Shown piece after piece: positions 47,839 through 58,956 of a DNA stretch of 64,000 bases. Below the pieces are notes generated by a model. The model was not told the origin of the DNA and ran no database searches. It saw only the letters and a program-made list of their open reading frames with translations. The stretch spans positions 13,204,635-13,268,634 of the forward strand of contig CAJINV010000001.1 in assembly GCA_905178155.1 (NCBI GenBank), in the 5' to 3' direction. Position 1 is the first letter of the stretch. Each line of letters opens with the position of its first letter. A program made the position numbers and the translations under genes. The stretch comes from Amoebophrya sp. A120 (lineage: Eukaryota > Sar > Dinophyceae > Syndiniales > Amoebophryaceae).

Positions 47839-50800
47839 CTACATGTACAAGCTTCTGGACCCACACTTGAGGAATATGACGGACAAAACCATCATGGCCA
47901 TCACCACAGATATCAAACCGACGGCGTAGATTCCCACGATTCCGTACGAAATGTTGTGTCGGCCCCACCAGGCGTCCCTTGCATCGGTGAACAGGGCCAA
48001 CTGCTGCGGGTTCGAACCTTCCAAGTGAGATTCGATCCAGCCCATATTTTCTATGAACCCGATCAGACGCAGACCGTAAGTGGACGGGATGGCGTAGGCC
48101 AGCCATGCCATCCACTGCGGCATCTCCGCTACGGGACGGAAGGCCCCGGAGAAGACATTAGGGACGGACGACAGAAAAATCGGCGTCATCATCACCGAGC
48201 GCTCCGGCGCGTTGCAGTTGGCGGCAGCGAGGAACAGCCCGATTGCGGAACCGCCCATCCCGAGCAGGAAGGTGACACCCCACAGGTAGAAGAAATTGCT
48301 GTTCATGCCCCACGCAAGGTAGGGGATCATCTGCAGCCACGCGGTCTGTGCGAGGATGATGACGACCTCGATGACGATTTTGGAGACGATGTAGGGTATG
48401 ACGCCGTAGAGATTACTGTGGTATTCCCGGAGAAAGATCGCCCGCTCCTGTGGGATCGTCAGCGTAAACCCGGTCGCGGTGCTGAACATGAGAATCCAGA
48501 TGATGTTGTTCGCGGCACCGTACAACTCTCGGATCTTCTCGCCGTACTGCTGTGCCGTCGTGATGGGCGTTATCCTGAGTAAAAACGTCCCCACAGCAGG
48601 GTTGAGTTGGAAATTCTGCTACACAAATCAACCAGCTTTCGCTGTTTCGCGTGACAAGTTTCTTGCCCTCATAGTGTGATCCTGTTTCGCTAGCGCAGCA
48701 GCATCACAGCTCTAGCACATCATGCTGATTCTAGCATCACAAACTCCACAACACGACTAGAAAATGCTTCTCATGGGGCTCCGCATGAGAAACTTTGTTG
48801 GCATGCAGATTTGCATGACAATTCTCGGGTGGGGACCACGTTTTTACTCAGCATAGGCGTGCCCTCCTTGTCGTAGAGGCCTTCCGCGACCTGCCTCCCA
48901 ACATCCGCGAAACCGATAGCGAAAAGGCAGACCTGCAGGGTCGGGATCAGAAACCGGAAGAACAGGATCCACGGGTCGCGAATTCGGTGGATTAACTCCC
49001 GGTGCGTGAGAAAACAGAGCTGGAAACACAGCCCGTTCTGCTTCTGCGCGATCAGCATCAGTTCCTGGCTCTCCGGGTGCTTCTGGATCCACTTCGCATC
49101 GAGGTGTTTTCTTTTTAACGCGTCTGGCACCGCGCCAACTTCCGCGTAATCGTGGATCTCCTCCTCGGCGTGCTCTGGGACGACCGCTTTCTGCGGATTG
49201 AAGGATCCAATTACCTCGATTTCAGGCTCCTGGCGGTACGAATTCCGTTTCTGGGCCGTTGTTGTGCCGGTAGAAGAGTTTGCCTGATTGGAGAGCGGCT
49301 TGTCTTCGTGCAGGGTGAAAAGATCGTCCGTAATGCCTTGTCGCTGCATGCCCGCCATCTGCCCTCCGGTCCTGATGTAGTTCGTCCGTTGGGGAAGATC
49401 ATCAGCATCATGGTATAGTACAGTTGAAGAGATCGAGCAGCAAAACGCAAGGGCAACTACACGCAGTGTCAGTGTAAGTACTCAAACAGGACAAGAGCGA
49501 GAGCCGGCGTGTTCATGTCTCATGCGAATCGAAATCTAAGTCATCGAAAACAAAACCTAAACCACAAAAGGATTATACCCTGACCCGTTGGCCCAGAAAA
49601 CGGCTTTCTTATCTAAGGACATCACATTTTGGATCGGGAGGTCGTTGCACACCAAGTCCCTGTACTCAATGAGCGGGATCCGCTCTGGGCTGTAGCCGTG
49701 GTTGCGCAACTCGTACGCGCGCGCGCACTGCTCGATGACCTCTCGGGCCTCGTCGTGGGGCATGGACTGGGCGTGGTAGAGCAGCCAATCCGCGGTGTTA
49801 TACCCCGTCGGCAACGGCTGGCGCACGATCAAATCGAGGAAGCCTAAGATCGTGTAAATGCTCATCTGCTCCTCTGCTCCGGCCATTGCGGCGTTCACCA
49901 TGCCGACGGACAAGGCGCCCCGCGCGAGCTGCTCTTCCTGCACGAGGATCTCGGCCGCCTTCCCGTTGTAGCCGTTGAACATGATTTCGCCGCTATCCTG
50001 AGCAAAAACGTCCCCACCCCAGAGTCAAAATGGGAGACCTGCTACACAAATCAGCCACCTTTGGCTGTTGCGCATGACAAGTTTTGCCTCGTAGTATAAT
50101 GCTGTTTAGCTAGTCCAGAAGCATCACATATCTAGCATATGATGCTGATTGTAGCATCACAGACTCCAAAACACGCCTAGAAAAAGCTTCTCATGGGGCT
50201 CCGCATGAGAAACTTTTTTGGCATGGGCATGCAGATTTGCATTACAACTCTGGGGTGGGGACGTTTTTACTCAGGATAGCCGTCCCGCATGCAGATCACC
50301 CGGTCAAAGTTGTCGAAAATCTCGGACGACGGCTGGTGGATGGTCGCGCAAATGATCGCGCCCTATCAAGTGCAAAAGTGTCTGGGTCTGGAAGAGTGCA
50401 TGTTTGTCATGCTTGTCTGGCATGACTCTTAAATCTGTCACGCACGTTACCCAAGAGCTCCATTTTTCTGTGATGCAGGAACGCAGTTTGTCATGCAGAA
50501 TAGGCAACACCTAGAAGCTCAGAAACTTGTCATGCTGAGCCAGCATTTGTAGCCTCATCATGAGACACCACCCAGCATCACAAGTTTCCAGACCCTGACA
50601 TTTTTACATTTGATACGTCCTCCTCGATGGCGATGTTTTTCAGCTCCGCGATCAACTTCAGGGAAGAGAAAGAATCCAACCCGGACGTGGGCTCGTCTAA
50701 AAACATCACCGAGGGTCGCGTCAGGAGTTCCAGGGCGGCCGACACCCGCTTCTTCTGCCCGCCGGAAATCCCCTTCCGCAACGCGTCGCCGATCGGAACA

Positions 50801-52014
50801 TCCCGGTGCTCCCACAGGTCCAGCTGCTTCAGCGTTTGCTCGACGTTGGCCATCAGCTGCTCCTTCTCGATGCCCGCCGGCAGCTTCATGCGGGCCGCGA
50901 ACACTAACGTCTCCATCACGGTCTGGGTCCCGAGAATGGCATCCTGCTGCATCACGTACGCTATACTCGACTTCAGGTCTTGGAAGTCAACACGCTTGCC
51001 GCCGTATCTGTGGGAGTGGGGGTGAGGTTGTTAGTAAGTACATGTTTCTTCGAAAAAAGTCAATTTTTTCCTGAGTGAAAATCCGTATACGCAATGCGGA
51101 AGTTTGTTTCTTTCGCATCAACAGTGATGATCCGATCTTCGCTGTTCAGGACGGAAAAAAAAATCTTGAATGAGCATTAGCTATGGCTTTATCTTCTATG
51201 AAAAAAGACAAAAAGCACAAATCCTATACCTGACTTCGCCCGTCATTTCTACCCCGTTTCCGGTCCACCCTTGTCTCCCCGCCAATAAATTCATCAATGT
51301 TGATTTGCCCGCCCCACTGGGCCCGATCAATGCACAGACCTGCCCGGGGTAGAGCTTTCCGTAGCAGTTTTTCAAGATGTTTTTGTTCCCGTTCACCGTG
51401 AAGGTGAGGTTCCTCCATTCCAGGCCGAGCTTCCCGGGTTTGGTGATCGCTTCCTGGTAATCTTCGGCGGCGTACCGCGGTGCTTGTGAGGGGGAGGTGA
51501 TATCCGACCGGAGGGTTTGTTCGTCGTCCTGCCTGCCCGTGCCCCGAACGCCCTCCAGATCCCCGTGGAGGACCATGTTCCGGAACTGCTCCTGCTCCTC
51601 CTCGTTCAGCATGGGCTCTTTCAGTTCCTCGAACACCGCCTCGTTCACCCCGGGTATCCGCTGGATGTTCGGCTCGACGTCAATACCCTCCCCGACGCCA
51701 TCCTCGTCGTAGTTGCTAATCCGCCCGGCCTCGACATCGATTAGTTTTTCCTGCTCGTACTGGCGGGAGCTGGGCGCCAGAAACCCGGCTTGGTCGGTAT
51801 TTTTGCTACCCCGCCGGCTGGAGGAAAAGCCGGGCTCCCCAGTGGAATTCCGCCGCCCCTGCTGCTTCTTGCGCGTCGAGCCGCCGAACCCGCGGGTGTT
51901 TTGCTGGTCGTCGCTGTTCAGGTCAAGAGCCCTGATCGCGTCGCTGTCGGCGCGCCCGGCCGAGAGCGTGCGGTTGCGCAGCGACGCTCCGGCGGGCCGA
52001 TTCGAGGAAGACAT
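47839..52014 (-). CDS. ABCG: ABCG-type half transporter
   Basis: Six exons close in phase (2,913 nt, 970 aa): 52014-51230, 51007-50616, 50361-50279, 49988-49579, 49371-48853, 48562-47839. NBD-first order is that of the white/ABCG family, which exports lipids, sterols or drugs. Residues 1-190 are a disordered cytosolic extension. Walker A GPSGAGKST lies near 231-239, signature ISGGQKKR near 342-349, Walker B VMFLDEPTSG near 362, and the H-loop ATIHQP near 400. A C-terminal domain of six membrane segments starts near residue 670 (DPWILFFRFLIPTLQVCLF) and ends LISVVMAMMVLSVIFL. A long insert of about 250 residues lies between NBD and membrane domain. Introns 2, 3 and 5 are introners of two families. 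Introns 2 and 3 flank an 83-nt exon that carries the H-loop. Confidence 0.95.
48563..48852. mobile_element. Introner-like element, family 1 (ABCG intron 5)
   Basis: 290 bp, plus-strand left end CCTGAGTAAAAACGTCCCCA, right end GGGGACCACGTTTTTACTCA. The host octamer ACGCC(T/C)AT occurs on both sides. Removal joins KEGTP-ITTAQQYGEK in frame. Same orientation as 49989-50278. Confidence 0.9.
49989..50278. mobile_element. Introner-like element, family 1 (ABCG intron 3)
   Basis: 290 bp, ends CCTGAGCAAAAACGTCCCCA and its complement, with an inverted repeat of about 30 bp. CGGC is duplicated on both sides. Removal joins VICMRDG-GEIMFNG, directly after the H-loop. Internally very similar to the copy at 48563-48852 (shared ATCACA, CATCATGCTGATT-type and TTCTCATGGGGCTCCGCATG segments). 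Confidence 0.9.
50362..50615. mobile_element. Introner-like element, family 2 copy d (ABCG intron 2)
   Basis: 254 bp, ends TATCAAGTGCAAAAGTGTCT and GACATTTTTACATTTGATA. Removal joins AIEED-GAIICATIHQP. Here, because a G abuts both ends, the intron can be read as GTATCAA...TTGATAG, a formal GT-AG intron; it is the only introner in the window with that option. It is the near-identical inverted partner of copy c. Confidence 0.9.
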
Positions 52015-53431
52015 GACGGGAGGGGGCGGGGTTCGGGAATAAACCTAGTATCTGTAAGTTAAAAGAGTCGAATCTGTACGAGCAAATAGCCTGCGATGTC
52101 GTTCAAGGGCCGGTTGCAGTGTCAAAAATGCATCATGACGTGTCGCTATGTATAATGCGGTCGCTAGTACTATGAATATCAGTCTGTTCTTTCTATGGTA
52201 TCGCTGCTTTGTTGAAGATGAAGTGCTGAGTTGTCTCAGTTGCAAGTTGTAGAAATATGTTGGCCCGAAGACATCGGTTCAAATTCGCCTTCGCGCGGAT
52301 CACTTAGATAAGACGTCCTCGGATCAGTTTTCAAATATGGTACAAAATAGTTTCAGAGTTTAGCCCGTGCAGAGCGCTAGAAATGTAACTTTATCGCGTG
52401 TGGTTGTGAGCGCTCCTACTTGGAGCTGGAAGCAAATAATTAGGGCGATGATGAAGGTCGCATATGTCCGTGCTTTTTTTCTCGATCACACGCACGTAAG
52501 ACTATGAGTCAAGCGAGGGTATAATGGTTGGATCTGCAAGTGCTTGAAATTGAAGATGTCAAATCCTCTACTAGAACATGGTAGAAATAGCTAAAAGGAG
52601 TGCTAGGAAGGAGTTTTTCAATTCCGGTCCGTTTCCAAAACTAAAAGTCCGAGATAGACACGATTAAGGCGCGAAGGAAATAGTACCGAAGCTGGATCCG
52701 TATACGTGTAGGGGAAGATGGTGCCGATAAGTGGCACACGACCGAAGACACAACGCGGAGCAGAACCGAGATCAAGGTAGGCGCGTTGCTGATGAAATGA
52801 AACCGACATGAATGGAGCGCAGTCTTGGAGCACGACCTCTGCCGATACCGAGGATAGTCCGGAGTTGTACAACAGAAGAGTCTCCCCGCCTTTGAGACAC
52901 AGACCAAGTCCAAGGCCGCGACTATTAACCGATAAGTGTATCTTTGGAGTTTTTACACCGACGCGGGAGAGAAAACCGAAGCAAGCTAATCCCTCTTTCT
53001 GACGAAGCCCTGCATTATCGCAGCTGCGAGGTAGAGGAGGATTGATTGATTCCAATGTCGTAGTCGCTACTCGGTCGTAGGGGTACAGAAACAGATTTCG
53101 ATCAAATGCATTTACATACACGAAAGCCATAAAGTTAAAGTGGGCCTCAAGTGCACGCGAAAGGCACCCGCTGCATCTACTGCACATGAAAGTGGCTAAG
53201 GAGTTGCACAGCAACACGCTCGAGCTCTCAATCGACCTCAATGTGGCCATTGAGCAGCCTAGCATGTTGGTCTGCCACCGCCCCGTCCGCTGCTCTCGAT
53301 TCCTGTGACCGCCGCCCCGCTGCCGCGCCGCGCCACATGCGGCTCGCCCGAGCTTCCCAACTCGCAAGTTCTTCGACGCATCGGCCTCCAGCTCCATGCG
53401 CTGTCCCTGGTATAATTAAAGTGTCAGACAC
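52015..53431. other. Intergenic, 1.4 kb, with a long unassigned frame
   Basis: A minus-strand frame of 259 codons at 52618-53397 starts just downstream of the VPS16 stop. It is Cys-, Ser- and Leu-rich (for example FMCSRCSGCLSRALEAHFNF, then FGRVPLIGTIFPYTYTD) and has no family signature. A GTGAGT donor overlapping the VPS16 stop and a following ACCAG acceptor raise the possibility of an alternative VPS16 end, but the phase leads into another frame. Left as an orphan frame. 52015-52617 shows nothing. Confidence 0.3.
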
Positions 53432-56400
53432 TCACAAGTCTCCCCCTCCTCCACGGCCTTTGAACCAGTTTAGAATTCCGCCGGCGTTGGACTTCTGCAA
53501 AAGCTCTTCTGCCTCCTTCCGGAATCCCATCTTCATCAGCAGCTGTGCCGCGCGCTGGTCGTCTTTAACCTGGGAAACAAACTCTTTGCCCAAATCGGGG
53601 CGGTTCAGTGTGATGAGCGCCTCCACCAGAGGCACGTAGCTCTGCGACGACCGGCTCTTGGCCATGGTCACCAGCTCCTCCACATTTCGAGCCTCAGCGA
53701 GAGCAGCAATTTTGAAGTACCAGTACCTGTAGTTTATTTGCGAAGAATTTTGATTTTGTTTAGTTTTTGCAAAACAAACATAAAACATCCAGATGCAAAA
53801 GGAAGAAAGAACCCATGAGCACGTCGCGCCTTTTATCTCTAGAAGATGAAGTACCTTTTCTCAGGTATGGCGAAATCCTTCCGTATCTTTTCCGCTTCTG
53901 CCGTCTGACCCATGAGAATCAAGACTCGCACCGTCTGCATGAGAGAGCGTCCGATAAAGTTGTGGCGGCTGGAGTGCTGCTGTCCGCGCGATGCGCTCGA
54001 AGAGGACGAGCTACCACTTGTGGATGCTGTAGCGGCAAAAGCCGACGAGACGCTGGCGCAGGGTGGCGACAGGCTTGTGCTGACTCCCGGCCAGTTCTGC
54101 GCCTTGGTCTCAAGCTGTTCCTGCAATTTCAACAAACTGACCTGCTCCTGCGTCACTGCTGCACTAAACGGGTCGGGCGGTAGCAGCTCCTTCTCTTTGT
54201 TTTTCAGCGGGACGTTGCTCTTCTCAGCAAAGGACTTTGTCGCTTTGTTCAGGAACTCAATGCGGTCGGACAGCAAAGTAGGCTGGTGCTTCCCGCTCGT
54301 TGTTGACGCATACGCCAGCTGTGTTTGCGCCTCGGCCATGAGTCGCTTGTGCGGATAGCCGCCTTCGCAAAACGCCAGCAGTGCGGGCCACCGGTGGAGT
54401 TTCTGCAACGTGTGGACGTGGAGACACCGCGACCGCAGATTCGAGGTGAGAAGCTCCCCAGAGAGGTCGCTCGCGTTGAGGCATTCCCGGAGCAGCTCGG
54501 GGTCGCCCTTGGGCTGCGCAGCCTGCTCGAACGCGAGCAGGGGCTCGCCGAGCTTCAGGAGCATACCAACCTGATGTGAGGAGTCGTTCTCGTTTCTGTT
54601 TCATGATTCTTGATGTTAGTACACCGCCACATTTTAGTCAACTCGCTTCGCACTTCAAGTTCGCTGAAGAGGCGGGTCTATCAAATGTAGAGGATATAGG
54701 GTTAGTTCAAACCGCCAAAGAATTTTTTCTACCTGCTGTGCAGCCTGTGGTTCGTTTTTGAGCAGCATAGTAGCGAGCGCCGGACGGTGTGCCGCCGCGG
54801 CATATTCCGCGACTTCCGCGTAAGGCACGTCATATCAAAAGGAAAAATCCCCCCTCCCCATATCAAGACGAAATTTCTGATGCTGGATTTGAGTACACAA
54901 AGCAGCTTTGTATTGCAGGAAAGCACTGCAGTCAGGTCCCCAGGCTAGGTGGGGGCGTACGCGTCTAGTTGTTCAGCATGGCAAGCGGCTCCGCTTTAGG
55001 CCCAACAGCAGGACAAGTCGCTTCCATAATGGGGCGGAAGCTTCTGCCCTTGCCTTCTTGCAAAACAAATGTGATTTGTGACCTCAAATCAGCAACGCAA
55101 ATTTTCGGAAACATGCCTTTTCAATATGGTGAGGGGGGATTTTTCCTCTCAATACGTCACCAGAAGTTGTCTCCAAAACGGGGAGCTCCTCTAATCGCTG
55201 ATTCTGGGGGCGCCCAAAGTACTTGTACCTGACCACATTCGGCCCCCCAACAGCAGGTCCCCGCTGCTGCGGTGCGGGCATTGCCCCGGTGCCGTGGCGG
55301 GAAAATTTTTTCCGAATGACGTCGCACAGTTCCGCATCGGTCATCGAGGGCGAGTGATGGATCTTGTCGCGCGCCCACATCACGAGAATCTTCTCGGTCA
55401 GAGGCAACCCAACCCAGTCCGCAATCCGTTTCGCGATCAAGTGTTCTCGACGCGCCGCGAGGCGAAGAATCATGGTGGTCAGACCCACCTGCTGGAGCTG
55501 TGCGCAGGTGACTGGAATGTCGTAGCTGTTTCTCAGCGCAGTGGCGATGCGGATCCACTTGCACGCCTCCACGAACCGCTTTGAGGCTTGTTCAGCCGTT
55601 GCCGCACCACCCTTCTTCGCACTGGAAAGAAAGGTTCGACCAAAAACCGAGGCCTGCAGGAGCGAAGAAATATTTTTCTCCTCGAACTCGCACCTGTTGA
55701 ACAGGAAAAAGTATTCCAAGATAGCTCGAAGCCTTTTCCGCTCTCGCGAGCAGTTAAAGTTAGTAGGTTCATGTACTTCCAGAGTTGTGCAGTTCTGGAA
55801 CGTAAGCTAAAACGTTTACTCGGCGTAGTTCCAAGTATTAAACGAAAAAATCTAAAAACGATGGATACATTGCTGCATCCATGGTCTGGTTTATTGCATC
55901 CCCAAGATCGTCATTGATGGCACGTAGCGACTCTTCGGCGCGCACGTCTCCCTCGATGAAACGCTCTAGTGCGTAGCACAGCATTGCTGGGGGTTCGCAG
56001 GAGCCGATGCTGAAAATCGTATGTATCGATTATGAGAAAATTTTCAATCAAAGCAGCAGTATGCCCATGAAACACAGTCACCCTACCTTGTTCAGCAGAA
56101 AAATGTAATTACCGTACCCTTCTTCAATACCTGTAAATCGATTCGACCGCCGGGGGGATGCGCTGCAGGATCTCGCACTTCTGTCCTATGATCCTGGCGC
56201 CATCGGTTTCGGAAACGAGAAACAAGGGGTGATCGTACTGGTAGGGGATCCAGTCGTTCCGTGGGCCGCCGACAAACAGCGCGTGCTGCTTCGTACTGGA
56301 CGCCATGTACAAAGCCACACAATCCTCGCCCACCCACACCATCTGCCGCGGTTTCTTCCTGCTTTCGAGGTGAGCGACGTCTAACAGTACAAGCTGGTTG

Positions 56401-57446
56401 TCGAATACCTTGAAATTTCCCTTTTCGCTGAGCAACGCCAGAAAAAAGCCGGACGGCGATACGGCAAAATGCGTCACGGGATCCTGGTTCGTTATCACCT
56501 GCTGATTCGGCTGCGGTGGATTCGACAAAGATCCGGCTGGGTTCGACAAAAACTCGTCGTTCAATTGAAAACACTTGTTTGGCGCGCAAACGAAGACCCC
56601 ATGCCGCTCGGTGGACACCAGAACGCGGATGTCACTCTTCCCACCGTTCAACAACGCGAACACGCTCGAAGGGTTATTCGCGTTTCCCCCGGGAAGCTGA
56701 AGCATGTTGTTCCGCATGTTGCTCCCATCCTCCTGCTCCACCTCCATGCTAATTGACAACGAATTGTCTTTATTGTTTTGGTGCCCACCAGCACTTAGGT
56801 GTCCTGATTCGTTTGCCGCTCCGGTTGTATTTGCGGCTGCGGAACTTGCTGTCGCGGCCTCCGGCAACACGGAAATTGTCACCGCCGCGAAGTCGGACTG
56901 CTGCAAGAGCGAGGGATAGGAGTCTACCGCGTCCGCCAGCTTCCAGGGCGAGCGACGCTCGAAGCCCAGGTTGACGTACGCCCGTTTTGTGGTGCTGCCC
57001 CACGCGACGATGCCGCCCGGCCAGAAGGTGACCAGGGAGAGCCGGATTTCCGCATTGCCGCCCGCAGTTCCGGCGCCGAGGTCTAGCGTCCACTGTGATT
57101 TTTGCGTCGCGAACGCATCGAACAATCGGACCTGGCCGGTTTGAAAAACGGCTACCAGAAGTTCCTCGGGGGTCCAGTAGAGCCCGAGTAGCCCCTTGAA
57201 CGTCCAGTCAATGCTCGCCAGGGGCGTCCCCAGCGCCGTCGTCGTTTGCAACTTCGGGATTAAGGGACTAGAGGTCGGGAGTTGCTGAAACACGTTCTCG
57301 TCGCGAACCAGGGCGATCGGCCCCCCGCACCTGGCGCCGCAAACCACGTGGGTCCACAGTCGCTCGTTGTCCTCCGGCCATTTCATCCCGGAAACCTCAT
57401 GCCGCCGATACCAGAGATCGTCCAAACGCTGCCAGGCACTCGACAT
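53432..57446 (-). CDS. VPS16: VPS16, core subunit of HOPS/CORVET tethering complexes
   Basis: Six exons close in phase (3,141 nt, 1,046 aa): 57446-56131, 56009-55869, 55732-55154, 54826-54733, 54570-53855, 53726-53432. VPS16 tethers endosomes and lysosomes before SNARE fusion. The N-terminal beta-propeller opens with WYRRHEVSGMKWPEDNERLW, with GGPIALVRDENVF and LGTPLASIDW. The C-terminal alpha-solenoid has YAEVAEYAAAAHRPALATML, VGMLLKLGEPLLAFEQA, AEKIRKDFAIPEKRYWYFKI and LAEARNVEELVTMAKSR, all typical of VPS16. It is about 200 aa longer than the human protein, from Ser/Ala/Gln-rich inserts. Intron 3 is a family-4 introner. The alternative acceptor AAAAG at 55733 gives the only phase-correct join to exon 3. 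Confidence 0.93.
54827..55153. mobile_element. Introner-like element, family 4 (VPS16 intron 3)
   Basis: 327 bp with inverted ends AGGAAAAATCCCCCCTCCCC / GGTGAGGGGGGATTTTTCCT. The host hexamer ACGTCA (TGACGT in the gene sense) is duplicated on both sides. Removal joins ETTSGD-VPYAEVAEYA, matching the VPS16 family. No GT-AG option. Single copy in the window. Confidence 0.87.
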
Positions 57447-58956
57447 GGTGTGCGTTTTTTCTGTGGTTGTTCTTCCCGAGAACGACGCTTCGAAGTGTTT
57501 TTCTCACTTCGCCGACGTCAAAGAGCAGCTATTGTTCCCAGACTGGAAACAGGAAAGACGAATCGCCGTCCATGGTTACCAGCCCGCGGTGACAGAGGCC
57601 TCATGCCATGATGTCGGAATAAGAAAGCAAACTTTTGGAAGTAATAGGTAATAATGCTGGATGTGGATGCTGGAGGGAATATTAAGTGATGATGCGATGC
57701 GTAAACGAAGAGAACACTTACCTCATGACTGGACAAATCAATACAGATACGCAATGAATTGATCAGCAACGACAACTAGATAGAGATCAATTTCAGAACT
57801 CAAAGAGAACCAGAACCGTCGTGCGTTGAATGAAAGAATCCAAGTTGGCTAAAGTCCTTAACATAATGCAGAAGGATCTTCATTTTTCATTGCGCAACGG
57901 CATCCATCCCTGAGGCCCGCTCATGATTGCGACCGAGAATTGCCAAAGGCATGCAAAAACATTGTCGCGAACATTCGCGAGCAGTACTGCGCTTCTCCTG
58001 TGTCTCCGAAATATAATCGGTGAGAGGTTGCGAAAAGTGTTTTTTTTTCAGAGTTCATCCCCAGGGTAAAAGTGGTCGCCCATTCGGTCTTTCTCTTTGA
58101 GTTTTTTCTAGTGTACATCAAGCATGTCATGCTTGTTGACCCGATGGGATAAAAGCGCCTGCGCAAAAGCAAGAGGGATGCTCGAGCTCATAGCCACGCT
58201 TGGAGGATGCCGGGATGCGGTTTCTTGTCTTGGGATACAATGCGCTAGTATGATCATGATGGGATAATGCATATGATTTTGGGTTCATGTGGGGGTGAGG
58301 TAAGATGAGTATGTGTATGCAGGTGCAGCAGGAGCAACACAAGCCTACGAGGGAGTAAAAAAAATTTTGCTAAGCTTGTAAAAAAAAGAGATGCCGGACC
58401 GGGGGAAAACCGGAAAAAAGGTAGAGGCATCATCTACCACTAGATATCAAAGCTCGAGAGCTCGGACCTCTAGCTCACGTTAAGCAATTGCAATATAAAC
58501 GAAGCACAAATGACAATGCAAATCACAGAAAAAAAACAGTACACCGTGCAATGAATGAAATTGTTTGAATCCAATAAAGTAGAATACAGCTGTTGTAGAT
58601 GTTTAGAAAATTAGCTTTAACTTTAACAAACTTATGGAAAAGTATATGAACATAAAATGCGGAAAGTGTTTCTCATCGAGACTTACGCTTAGCTTTTCAA
58701 TTTCACTGCTACACGAACATAGTCGCACAACAGCCTTTGACGTGAGTAAATGCAATTTTTTCAACAAGGAGATATCGTGCCGGCGGGTGCGTTGTGTCAA
58801 TTTCGTAATGACACACGCGTGGCAATGTTTGTGATGTTTCAAGAACTCTAAATGCAAGTGGATAAAGTGTGAAGAACAAGCGAGTAAAAACTGCGAAAGA
58901 ACCGGTGTCTATGAAGATAAAATCGAAGCAAATGGAAATTCATGAATGCCTCTCTA
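57447..58956. other. Intergenic, 1.5 kb
   Basis: No protein gene recognised. The 3' half is AT-rich. A short GC-rich island at about 58388-58485 can form nested stems (GATGCC with GGCATC; GGTAGA with TCTACC; AGCTC with GAGCT). It could be a small structured RNA or a 3' element. No tRNA box B was found. Confidence 0.4.
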
